From Scytonematopsis contorta HA4267-MV1 (GTDB lineage: Bacteria > Cyanobacteriota > Cyanobacteriia > Cyanobacteriales > Nostocaceae), in the NCBI GenBank assembly GCA_019359035.1, contig JAHHIC010000069.1, positions 1-64,000 of the forward strand: a DNA stretch of 64,000 bases, in the 5' to 3' direction. Each line of letters begins with the position of its first letter. Position 1 is the first letter of the stretch. The notes below the pieces were generated by a model, which saw nothing but the letters and a program-made list of their open reading frames with translations, was not told where the DNA came from and did not search any database. Shown here piece after piece: positions 55,528 to 63,749 of this stretch. The translations under genes and the position numbers were made by a program.

Positions 55528-55760
55528 GAGAAAAAGTAGTACTCTGTAACTGTCTTTTGAGTCAATAGGTCAAAGGGAGAATTTTCCGAAAAAGGAGTCA
55601 TTAGTTATATCCCCATGAATACCTCTTTACAAACTAAGGGATGATAAATCAGGCTATATAATAGCAGTAGATATAATCCCCATCCGGAAAAAAAATTGTA
55701 GCGCCCCAATTCTCCCAAAATACTCTTAGGGTGCAAAGTACCATCCGCAACAATTAGAAA

Positions 55761-55790
55761 TGTAGAGACGTTACATGTAACGTCTCTACA
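55761..55790. repeat. 30-bp perfect palindrome, GAGACGTTACATGTAACGTC core
   Basis: The longest and most perfect copy of the GAGACG palindrome family in the window, in a 387-base gap (55528-55914) that holds no gene. Confidence 0.8.
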
Positions 55791-55914
55791 GAAATTTTAT
55801 GATTACAAAAAAGGTTTTGTAAATCTTTATACAAAATATGTAATTGCACTCAGGGATATCTAAAAATAAGAAAATAAAATACATATAAACTCGGCTTAGC
55901 TCACCAAGATTTAT

Positions 55915-57180
55915 ATGAAATACTCCTACCAACTGTGTCTATTAGGATTATTTATCCAGCTATTTCCAGGCGTTGCTTACGCACAAATATTACCAGATAG
56001 TACAGTAGGTACAAAGTTAACATCAAATGCATTAATTAATGGTGATAGAATCGATGGTGGAGCGCTTCGAGGTAGCAATCTTTTTCATAGCTTTCAGGAA
56101 TTTAACATCAATGCTGGACGAAGCGTTTTCTTTACTAATCCAGCAGATGTGACCAATATTTTCACGAGGGTAACAGGAACAAATCCTTCCAATATCAACG
56201 GGACTCTGGGTGTTTTGGGTAATGCGAATTTGTTTTTCATGAACCCCAATGGCATTGTCTTTGGTACAGCTGGAAAATTAGATGTGAAAGGCTCATTCTT
56301 GGGAACAACAGCAAGTAGTATCAATTTTGCAGACGCTTCCGTCTTTTCCAGCACTCCCAACTCTTCAATCTCAACTCCCCTTCTTTCAGTAACCGTACCT
56401 GTGGGACTGGGATTTGGGAGTAATCCTGGAGCAATTAAAGTGCAAGGAGTTGGACATAATTTAACTAGCCGTGACCTGATTTTTTCACCCTATACTTCCC
56501 TAAGTCCCACAACCACAGGATTACAAGTTCAACCGGGTAAAACACTTGCTCTGGTTGGTAGCGAAGTCAACCTAAATGGAGGTATTTTAACCGCACCTGG
56601 TGGAAGAATTGAAGTAGGTGCAGTTGCTGCAGCAAGTCAGGTGAACTTAAATCCAGCTACCTGGGGATTTACGCTGAACTATACAAAAGCACCATCTTTG
56701 CAAAATATTCAACTTTCACGACAAGCATTGCTGAACGTCAGTGGTTCCACTGCTTCAAGTGCAGGTTCAATACAATTGCAAGGAAAACGTATCAGTTTAA
56801 ATGATGGCTCAACCCTTTGGAGTCAAAATCGCGCTGCTCAAGCTGGAGGAGACATTAACGTTCACGCAACTGAGTTACTGGAACTAAGCGGGACAACGAC
56901 TGATGAGAAAATACGAAGCGGTATCATGAGTGAAACGTTAGGAAGAGGTGCTAGTAGTAACATTAATATCTCGACAGCAAAACTAACCATGCAAAATGGC
57001 ACGGTTATAAATAGCAAAACCTTTGGTTCCGCTCCCAGTGGCAATATCAATATTAATGCAACTGATTCCGTACAAATGCGAGGCTTGTCACCAAAAACTC
57101 GTGCTTACAACGTCATCGGCTCTCTGACTTTCTTTACATCAGGGTCTTTCTGTATTAGCAAAGTCGTAGAACAGATGTAA
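55915..57180 (+). CDS. TPS-domain filamentous haemagglutinin-like protein, truncated
   Basis: A signal peptide (1-23, ending VAYA) is followed by a two-partner-secretion haemagglutination domain (ILPDSTVGTKL, LFHSFQEFNINAGRSVFFTN, NPNGI at 110-114 and FG). Such proteins cross the outer membrane through a TpsB porin and form a beta-helix. Beta-helix repeats run to about residue 390, then the frame changes character (AYNVIGSLTFFTSGSFCISK) and stops at 421. Relatives are usually over 700 residues, so this copy is probably truncated. No TpsB gene is nearby. Confidence 0.8.
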   Translation: MKYSYQLCLLGLFIQLFPGVAYAQILPDSTVGTKLTSNALINGDRIDGGALRGSNLFHSFQEFNINAGRSVFFTNPADVTNIFTRVTGTNPSNINGTLGVLGNANLFFMNPNGIVFGTAGKLDVKGSFLGTTASSINFADASVFSSTPNSSISTPLLSVTVPVGLGFGSNPGAIKVQGVGHNLTSRDLIFSPYTSLSPTTTGLQVQPGKTLALVGSEVNLNGGILTAPGGRIEVGAVAAASQVNLNPATWGFTLNYTKAPSLQNIQLSRQALLNVSGSTASSAGSIQLQGKRISLNDGSTLWSQNRAAQAGGDINVHATELLELSGTTTDEKIRSGIMSETLGRGASSNINISTAKLTMQNGTVINSKTFGSAPSGNININATDSVQMRGLSPKTRAYNVIGSLTFFTSGSFCISKVVEQM

Positions 57181-57437
57181 TTTCAATTCTCAGTCAGAAG
57201 TTTGATGCATAATTAGTATAAGCTGAGAATTTATTGAAATTCTGAAATGCTAAGTGTTTGTATTTCTCATCTAATTTTCAGTTAACTTGTGTAAACTGCT
57301 TATAAGCTCGCAGAAGAGCAAAGTAATCTCAAATTATTTTTATCATTCACGTTAATAAGAATAACTATTGGGGTACTATAAACGAGGATAAATAATCCTG
57401 AATTACTTTGGAGTAAACGACCTCAATATCAATTCAT

Positions 57438-58604
57438 ATGTCCAATCTACATTTCTACGAACAACTAGCTGCTTTTATAAATTTTAAGGACTTTACTAAT
57501 CTAAATCTCTACTTAGATGCACCAGAAGATTGGTATGTTGTAATTACTGATGTTGTTAATTCCACTAAAGCTATAGAACAAGGACAATATAAGTATGTCA
57601 ATATGGCTAGTGCCCTTTCACTAGTTGCAGTGATTAATCTTAATCCAAATTTAAAGTTACCATTTATATTTGGTGGTGATGGTATCACGTTACTGATACC
57701 GAAATCAATGCTGTCTGATGTACAAAGTGTCTTATCAGATAATCGTAATTTAGTTCAAAAAACTTTCAATCTAAGCCTAAGAGTAGGATGTGTATCAGTC
57801 AAAAAAATTTACGAAGCTAGTTATGAATTGAAGATAGCTAAATATAAAATTTCTTCCCAATATTCTCAAATTTTAATTATTGGAAACGGTATCGATTATG
57901 CAGAATACCTAGTAAAAAATCATCATGATAGTGCTAATTATTTGATTGCGGACAACTATAAACCCCATAAGAAAGCGGATTATTCTGGATTCGCTTGTCC
58001 TTTTGAGGATTTTATAAGTCACAAAGAGGAAATTTTATCGTTAATTATTAAAGCTAAAGGTGATAATTTTCAAAATCAAAGATATGTTTATCAAGAAATA
58101 ATAGATAAGATGGAATTTATTTTTGGTTCTTTTGAAGAGTGCCATCCTCTATCTTTATCTAGTTTTAGGTTAGCTGGTGGAAAAAGTGACCGAATAAAAG
58201 CTACAATGGAAGTCAATTTAGCGCCAAAAAATGGATTAAATAAAAAACTGAAAATCCTAGTTTTTAAAATAATGTTTTTTGTACAAACAATATACATGAA
58301 AATTCTACATCGTTTCTTCAACGCTCAAAATATGGTAATTAATTCTTCTGATTACAAAAAGTTTGATGGCTCGCTCAAAATGACAATATCATGTTATAGG
58401 GAACAAAGAAAACTATTTGAAGCCTATCTTAAAAATTTACATCAGGAGGATAAGATTTATTTTGGATTACATATTTCTAACCGTGCTTTAGTTACTTGTT
58501 TGGTAGGAAATCAACAAGTACATTTAGTCGATGCTGCTGATGGCGGATATGCTCTGGCAGCAAAGCAGATGAAACAGCAAATAGCAAAAGATTTAAGTAT
58601 TTAA
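57438..58604 (+). CDS. DUF3095 protein, nucleotide-cyclase-like fold
   Basis: 388 residues. Residues ~30-180 resemble a class III cyclase half: VVITDVVNSTKAIEQGQYKY holds a D-x-x-(N)-S-T pattern at the usual metal-aspartate place, and LPFIFGGDGITLLIP has the second FGGDG signature. The C-terminal half (KKFDGSLKMTISCY, HISNRALVTCLV) is the DUF3095 tail. Cyclic nucleotide synthesis is unproven; it might instead bind nucleotides. AT-rich like the host genome, in contrast to the next two genes. Confidence 0.82.
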   Translation: MSNLHFYEQLAAFINFKDFTNLNLYLDAPEDWYVVITDVVNSTKAIEQGQYKYVNMASALSLVAVINLNPNLKLPFIFGGDGITLLIPKSMLSDVQSVLSDNRNLVQKTFNLSLRVGCVSVKKIYEASYELKIAKYKISSQYSQILIIGNGIDYAEYLVKNHHDSANYLIADNYKPHKKADYSGFACPFEDFISHKEEILSLIIKAKGDNFQNQRYVYQEIIDKMEFIFGSFEECHPLSLSSFRLAGGKSDRIKATMEVNLAPKNGLNKKLKILVFKIMFFVQTIYMKILHRFFNAQNMVINSSDYKKFDGSLKMTISCYREQRKLFEAYLKNLHQEDKIYFGLHISNRALVTCLVGNQQVHLVDAADGGYALAAKQMKQQIAKDLSI

Positions 58605-58672
58605 AAGTTTTGAATTGACAACTGCCTGAACCAAAAGTGAATACGATTAATCCAAACCATAACAAAACGACT

Positions 58673-59950
58673 ATGACAAATGATTCAGGCTCATCGTCTA
58701 ATCCCCGTAGAGTCAAACTCTATGGTCAAGCAAATTCAGCCGCCGCTTACGAAATTCGAGATTTTCTCAACCGCAGCGTGGTCGAATTTGACTGGATTGA
58801 ATTAACGAGCGATCAGGATTGTGATCGCGAACTGAGTCTTTCAACATTGGCTGATATCCGCTTGCCTGTGGTTGAATTTCCAGATGGCACTCAACTTTTT
58901 GCCCCAACCATTCGAGAGATTGCTCAACGGCTCGGTTGGGTGACGCAACCCAAATTCAAAGAATACGATCTGTCGATTTATGGTGCGGGTCCTGCTGGTT
59001 TGAGTGCAGCTGTATATGCTGCATCTGAAGGGCTACGCACCGTTCTGATTGAGCGCCATGCTGTTGGTGGACAAGCAGGCACCAGTTCCTTGATTGAAAA
59101 TTATATGGGATTTCCTGAAGGTATTAGCGGTGCTGATTTAGCGGAACGAGCACGCCAACAGGCGGTCAAGTTTGGGATCGAACTATTGCTGTTGCGTGAG
59201 GGCATGAAATCAGAATTTCGAGACAATCGCATCTACACGGACATGACGGATGGCAGCAAAATGGTTGCACGAGCCAACATCTGTGCTACGGGTATTGAGT
59301 ACCGACGGCTCAATCTTCCCAATGAAGACCAGTTTCTTAAAGTCGGATTGTTTTACGGTGCGGGTGCAAGTGAAGCACCTCTATGTGGTGACGAACATGT
59401 TTTTATTGTGGGTGGCGGTAACTCAGCAGGTCAAGCAGCCATGTACCTGTCGCGCTATGCCGAAAAAGTCACCATGCTGATTCGCGGCGATACCCTAGCG
59501 GCGACCTTATCGCAGTACCTCGTGGAGCGCATTACCCAAAAAAGCAACATTGAAGTACTTTTTCAGGCTCAGGTGACTGGACTGGCAGGAGATACCTCGT
59601 TGCAGCAGATTGAAGTGACCCACTGTCGCGATCAATCGGTACAGAAAATCGATACTCGACGGCTATTTGTTTGCATTGGCGGTGCGCCGAACACAGAATG
59701 GGCAAAGGATACCAACATCATTCGCGATCAGGCAGGCTACCTGGTGACAGGGTCAGATTTAGTCAAAGAGGGTCATCTACCGGAATGCTGGACGCTTGAG
59801 CGCGATCCATTTTTTCTGGAAACCAGTGTTCCCGGTTCCTTTGCTGCGGGAGATGTGCGGCATGGTTCTGTGAAGCGGGTGGCTTCATCCGTGGGTGAAG
59901 GGGCAATGGCGGTAACATTTGTTCATAAGTATTTAGAGGAAATTGCATGA
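58673..59950 (+). CDS. thioredoxin-reductase-like FAD/NAD(P) oxidoreductase, no CxxC
   Basis: 425 residues from ATG 58673 (a GTG at 58637 adds 12). Residues ~12-90 are a glutaredoxin-like domain (VKLYGQANSAAAYEIRDFLN) lacking its active-site cysteines. The FAD site is DLSIYGAGPAGLSAAVYAA and the NAD(P) site HVFIVGGGNSAGQAAMYLS. Where thioredoxin reductases have CxxC there is AGASEAPLCGDE with one cysteine, so classical disulfide reduction is unlikely. SFAAGDVRHGSVKRVASSVG is the flavin tail motif. GC is clearly higher than in flanking genes. It overlaps the next gene by 4 bases. Confidence 0.85.
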   Translation: MTNDSGSSSNPRRVKLYGQANSAAAYEIRDFLNRSVVEFDWIELTSDQDCDRELSLSTLADIRLPVVEFPDGTQLFAPTIREIAQRLGWVTQPKFKEYDLSIYGAGPAGLSAAVYAASEGLRTVLIERHAVGGQAGTSSLIENYMGFPEGISGADLAERARQQAVKFGIELLLLREGMKSEFRDNRIYTDMTDGSKMVARANICATGIEYRRLNLPNEDQFLKVGLFYGAGASEAPLCGDEHVFIVGGGNSAGQAAMYLSRYAEKVTMLIRGDTLAATLSQYLVERITQKSNIEVLFQAQVTGLAGDTSLQQIEVTHCRDQSVQKIDTRRLFVCIGGAPNTEWAKDTNIIRDQAGYLVTGSDLVKEGHLPECWTLERDPFFLETSVPGSFAAGDVRHGSVKRVASSVGEGAMAVTFVHKYLEEIA

Positions 59951-61104
59951 ACGCTACAGGAAACCGTGCCCTTGTGATTGGTGGGTCATTGGCTGGGTTG
60001 TTTGCAGGAACTTTGTTGAGATCGATTGGTTGGCAGGTGGATATTTACGAGCGCTCGCCCCATACTCTCGACAGTCGCGGCGGCGGAATTGTGCTGCAAC
60101 CGGATGTGGTGGAAGCGTTTCAACGAGCAGGAATTGCGGATGAAGTTCCTTTGGGCGTGATAGCACACGAACGATATTACTTAAACCGAGACGGCAGCAT
60201 TGCTGAAACGATGCCAATCCGTCAAACGTTAACTTCCTGGAACTTACTTTATAGCTCAATGCGGCGGCAGTTTCCGGCTGAACATTATCATCAAGGCAAA
60301 CACCTGAGCGAGATTGCTCAAGACGAGACACAGGTAACTGCGATGTTTGCCGATGGCACTCGCGAGACAGGTGATATGTTGGTGGGTGCGGATGGACCGA
60401 CTTCAACAATTCGCCACTTGCTCTTGCCTGACTACACGCCCCAATATGCTGGGTATGTTGCCTATCGCGGCTTAGTGGATGAACAGGAACTGGATTCGGC
60501 AACGGCGAAACTGTTGACTGAACGATTTGTATTTTATCAGTTTCCAAATTCCCACATTCTGCAATATGTGATTCCAGGAGAGAATGAATCGTTGATTCCT
60601 TTGGAACGCCGCTTCAACTGGGTGTGGTATGTCAATTACGAGCAAGAAACTGAATTGCCGCATATTCTAACCGATAAAAACGGTCATCGTCGGGAATATT
60701 CTATCGCGCCAGGAAAGATCCATCCGGCTGTAGAACAAGCGATGCGAGCGTATGCCGATCAACTCTTAGCACTTCCGTTTCAAAAATTAGTGGCAGCAAC
60801 CAAAGAACCATTTGTACAAGCCATTTTGGACCTTGCAGTACCGCAAATGGTGTTTACTCGCATTGCCCTGATTGGTGACGCTGCTTTTATTCCCCGTCCC
60901 CATACGGCTGCCAGTACTGCTAAAGCTGCTGCCAATGCGATCGCTCTTATCGATGCCTTGGTTGACTCCAATCATAATGTACCCAAGGCACTGGAGGCAT
61001 GGGAAGGCGATCAGTTGGCACTAGGAATGCGCCTATGTAAATCGGGGCAGGCTTTAGGAGAACGATCACAATTTATGTACGGTAAAGGACAAAGGTCGGG
61101 ATAG
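59947..61104 (+). CDS. FAD-dependent monooxygenase (PHBH-type hydroxylase)
   Basis: 385 residues. Dinucleotide-binding start ALVIGGSLAGLFAGTLLRS, the DG motif VGADGPTSTIRHLL and the GD motif ALIGDAAFIPRPHTAASTAK identify an aromatic-type flavin hydroxylase, nearest to 2,6-dihydroxypyridine- or salicylate-hydroxylase-like groups. It would hydroxylate a small ring compound with NAD(P)H and O2. The ATGA overlap with the oxidoreductase suggests a joint pathway or electron supply. Same raised GC, so both probably arrived together. Confidence 0.86.
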   Translation: MNATGNRALVIGGSLAGLFAGTLLRSIGWQVDIYERSPHTLDSRGGGIVLQPDVVEAFQRAGIADEVPLGVIAHERYYLNRDGSIAETMPIRQTLTSWNLLYSSMRRQFPAEHYHQGKHLSEIAQDETQVTAMFADGTRETGDMLVGADGPTSTIRHLLLPDYTPQYAGYVAYRGLVDEQELDSATAKLLTERFVFYQFPNSHILQYVIPGENESLIPLERRFNWVWYVNYEQETELPHILTDKNGHRREYSIAPGKIHPAVEQAMRAYADQLLALPFQKLVAATKEPFVQAILDLAVPQMVFTRIALIGDAAFIPRPHTAASTAKAAANAIALIDALVDSNHNVPKALEAWEGDQLALGMRLCKSGQALGERSQFMYGKGQRSG

Positions 61105-61120
61105 TTTATATTTGAACAAC

Positions 61121-61294
61121 TTATAGCGCTTTGTTTGCTTCCCCATTAAAAAGATTCAGCATCTGGTTGCACCAAGATACAATCGGGTCGTTAGCCTCCA
61201 AAAGCGAGAAAGAACTGATACAGCGAGACCATTGGAAAGCACTAAAAGTTACATAGTCTGCCCAAGCTGGCTGGGAACCTGCTAGAAAGGACTG
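61121..61294 (-). pseudogene. C-terminal remnant of a glutathione S-transferase-like gene
   Basis: Minus-strand frame QSFLAGSQPAWADYVTFSAF, QWSRCISSFSLLEANDPIVS, WCNQMLNLFNGEANKAL and stop. FLAG-x-PAWADY matches the GST C-domain signature where substrate-pocket helices begin. The N-terminal domain is missing. Confidence 0.65.
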
Positions 61295-61298
61295 ACAA

Positions 61299-61427
61299 AG
61301 CTATATTACATCAGGAGGTGCTCTTCAACCACGAGATATTGCCCGTAGCGTGCGGTTCATTTTAGAGCAGCCAGACCATGTTTTAATACCTAGAATGCTA
61401 GTTGTGCCTACAAATCAGCCTGTTTAA
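61299..61427 (+). pseudogene. C-terminal remnant of a short-chain dehydrogenase
   Basis: Plus-strand frame SYITSGGALQPRDIARSVRF, ILEQPDHVLIPRMLVVPTNQ, PV and stop. L-P-DIARSVRFIL-QP--V-IPRMLVVPT is the usual tail of classical SDRs. Nothing of the Rossmann part remains. Confidence 0.7.
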
Positions 61428-61440
61428 GCTATATTTCAAT

Positions 61441-61485
61441 AGACATCTCCAATAACTTAGAATATTAAGATTTCGGAGATGTCTA
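61441..61485. repeat. 10-bp inverted repeat over a small ORF start
   Basis: AGACATCTCC (61441-61450) faces GGAGATGTCT (61475-61484). The right arm contains GGAG directly followed by an ATG. Confidence 0.6.
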
Positions 61486-61610
61486 ATAAACAATTAGCAC
61501 GGCGATTGCATCAGTCAAAATTGCTACTAGAATTGCCGTGGATTCGTTTAGCTCGCACTCGCGTGCCCCATTACCTGCATGTCATGGTTCTTCCCAACGA
61601 AAAAAAATAA
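61479..61610 (+). CDS. small ORF of 43 residues, unknown
   Basis: Starts MSNKQLARRLHQSKLLLELP and ends HYLHVMVLPNEKK. Basic, amphipathic, no family known. The start lies in the right arm of an inverted repeat with GGAG touching the ATG, which is too close for normal initiation. It may be the 5' relic of a longer gene rather than a real small protein. Confidence 0.25.
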   Translation: MSNKQLARRLHQSKLLLELPWIRLARTRVPHYLHVMVLPNEKK

Positions 61611-61973
61611 AAGTAATATTTGGTTAGGAGACTTAATATAACTACATGTTCATATTAATGAATGTTTATTTACTTAAAGCTTTTCTAGAAAATTGATTGT
61701 AATCATATAAATCTACCACCCTAATAGCCTATATCTTTTCTGGTAAATATTTTTATTGGGGAAGGGTTGCGGCGCCATTTTGGGTTTAGTTTTAACTAAA
61801 AAGTTTAGATTTTACTGAGAAAATCATAAGAATTTTCAATGGTAAATTCTCAGCTTTCTAGATAGAAATTCTTAGGACTTAATAATTTTCATGTTGATTA
61901 TTCAAGCAACAATCAAGTTAATTAGAGCAATATCTGATAACCAACAACGCTCCAACTCACAGGAAAAGCATTT
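61611..61973. other. AT-rich leader of the dehydrogenase gene
   Basis: No complete gene. Contains the relic at 61747-61818, described separately, and presumably the promoter of the SDR gene. Confidence 0.5.
61747..61818 (+). pseudogene. relic of the membrane protein gene found at 63750
   Basis: The frame IFLLGKGCGAILGLVLTKKF matches SSLLGTGCGAIFGLLLTSNS of the partial gene at the right edge, and the DNA around GGGTTGCGGCGC is nearly the same. Only about 24 codons remain. Confidence 0.6.
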
Positions 61974-62771
61974 ATGAAACTTAAAGGTAAAGTAGCCCTA
62001 GTTACAGGTAGCAGTCAGGGAATTGGACAGGGAATAGTTCTGCGTCTTGCTCGAGAAGGAGCAGATGTTGTGATTAATTATCGCTCTCACCCAGAAGGAG
62101 CAGAAGAAACATTGGCAAAAGTACAAAGCCTGGGTGGTAAATGTTACATGGCTCAATGTCCTAATTCTCACGGTTACACAATTAAGGCTGACTTAGGCAG
62201 TGTGGCAGAGGTAAGCCAACTAATAGCGGATAGTATCGACCATTTTGGCAAGCTAGATATTTTAGTCAATAATGCTGGAATTGAAAAACACGCATCCTTC
62301 TGGGAAATTACGGAAGAGGATTATGATGCAGTAATGAATGTAAACCTCAAAGGCGTTTTATTTGCAACTCAAGCATTTGTTCAACATTTAATGCAAAGCA
62401 ATCGTCGGGGAAAAATTATTAACATCAGTTCGGTACATGAAGAACTGCCATTTCCCAATTTTACTGCTTATTGCATGAGTAAAGGCGGAATGAAAATGCT
62501 GACTCGCAATCTATCCGTTGAGCTAGGTTCCTTAGGAATAACTATTAATAATGTCGCGCCTGGTGCAATCGAAACTCCCATCAATACCAAGCTGTTGAAC
62601 GACCCAGAAAAGCTGGGTGCGCTGTTACAGAATATTCCTCTCGGTCGTCTCGGTCAACCACAGGATGTTGCTTCCCTAGTAGCATTCTTGGCTTCTTCAG
62701 ATGCAGACTATATTACAGGAAGCACCTTTTTTGTCGATGGCGGATTGCTCTGGAATTATCAGGAACAGTGA
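61974..62771 (+). CDS. SDR family glucose 1-dehydrogenase-like oxidoreductase
   Basis: 265 residues, classical SDR. NAD(P) motif TGSSQGIG at 11-18, NNAG at 99-102, catalytic S152/S153 in NISSVHE, Y166 and K170 in AYCMSK. The tail ADYITGSTFFVDGGLLW is that of glucose 1-dehydrogenases, but many SDRs are so named and the sugar substrate is unproven. There is a short insertion (CYMAQCPNSHGY, 57-68) after the third strand. AGGA lies about 9 bases upstream of the ATG. Confidence 0.86.
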   Translation: MKLKGKVALVTGSSQGIGQGIVLRLAREGADVVINYRSHPEGAEETLAKVQSLGGKCYMAQCPNSHGYTIKADLGSVAEVSQLIADSIDHFGKLDILVNNAGIEKHASFWEITEEDYDAVMNVNLKGVLFATQAFVQHLMQSNRRGKIINISSVHEELPFPNFTAYCMSKGGMKMLTRNLSVELGSLGITINNVAPGAIETPINTKLLNDPEKLGALLQNIPLGRLGQPQDVASLVAFLASSDADYITGSTFFVDGGLLWNYQEQ

Positions 62772-62800
62772 TGGTTTTGAGTTTCGAGTTGCCAACAATT

Positions 62801-62859
62801 CAAAATCTAAAATCTAAAATCTAAAATCCAAAATCTAAAATCCAAAATCCAAAATCTAA
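62801..62859. repeat. STRR: AAAATCT/AAAATCC heptamers
   Basis: About eight tandem heptamers filling the leader of the aquaporin gene and ending eight bases before its ATG, so no purine-rich ribosome-binding site remains. Confidence 0.88.
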
Positions 62860-62866
62860 GATTACC

Positions 62867-63697
62867 ATGAATACTCTACGCAGGCACTACCCCGAATATT
62901 TAATGGAAGCTGCTGGTTTGGGAATATTTATGATTTCTGCGGCTGTTGTCGCGACATTTTTGTCACACCCAGATTCTCCCGTGCGGCAGGCAATTTCGGA
63001 ACCACTGCTGCGACGCGCTTTGATGGGTCTGCTAATGGGATTCACTGCTATTTCTCTTATCTACTCGCCTTGGGGTAAACAATCTGGCGCACATTTCAAC
63101 CCTGCTGTCACCTTCACTTTTTTTCGTTTAGGTAAAGTAAAAGCTTTAGACACTTTTTTTTACATCTTAGCGCAATTTATTGGAGGTTTGCTAGGACTAC
63201 TTGTAGCTGGGAAATTGTTAGGAGAAGCTATTACCCATCCCGCAGTTAATTATATTGTCACAACTCCCGGTAGGGGTGGAGCCATAATTGCCTTCATCGC
63301 TGAAATAATTATCTCCTTCGGGATGATGCTAATGGTACTGTTTGTCTCCAATAATCCAAAGCTGGGAAAATATACCGGAATATTTTCAGGTATATTGATT
63401 GCAACTTATATAACCGTAGAAGCGCCACTGTCAGGTATGAGCATGAACCCCTCTCGTACAATGATTTCGGCAATTCACGCACAGGTTTTTTCTGCTATTT
63501 GGGTATATTTAACGGCTCCAATTATCGGGATGCTTTTAGCCGCCGAGATTTACGTGAGACTGATGGGCAAAAATGCTGTAAAGTGCGCCAAATTGCATCA
63601 TCATAACAATAAACGTTGCATTTTTTGCTGTGGTTATCGTCAGCAAATGTTGCGTGATGGGAAATGCCTATTAAGCGACCGTTTACCTCATACTTAG
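62867..63697 (+). CDS. aquaporin/MIP family channel
   Basis: 276 residues and six membrane segments. First half-helix motif NPA at 78-80 (SGAHFNPAVTF); the second is NPS at 194-196 (SGMSMNPSRTM), a common variant. It passes water or small neutral solutes through the cytoplasmic membrane. The C-terminal tail is unusually rich in Cys and His (KCAKLHHHNNKRCIFCCGY), which might bind a metal. It follows the SDR gene by 95 bases, separated by heptamer repeats. Confidence 0.88.
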   Translation: MNTLRRHYPEYLMEAAGLGIFMISAAVVATFLSHPDSPVRQAISEPLLRRALMGLLMGFTAISLIYSPWGKQSGAHFNPAVTFTFFRLGKVKALDTFFYILAQFIGGLLGLLVAGKLLGEAITHPAVNYIVTTPGRGGAIIAFIAEIIISFGMMLMVLFVSNNPKLGKYTGIFSGILIATYITVEAPLSGMSMNPSRTMISAIHAQVFSAIWVYLTAPIIGMLLAAEIYVRLMGKNAVKCAKLHHHNNKRCIFCCGYRQQMLRDGKCLLSDRLPHT

Positions 63698-63749
63698 TAT
63701 TACCAGGTAAAATAAAAAAAACTATGAAAACGCCAAGGATATCAAGAAG

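Noticed and set aside
59954-60547. 197-codon minus-strand frame opposite the monooxygenase
   Set aside because: Shadow frame of a GC-richer gene; the plus strand has all the flavoprotein motifs.
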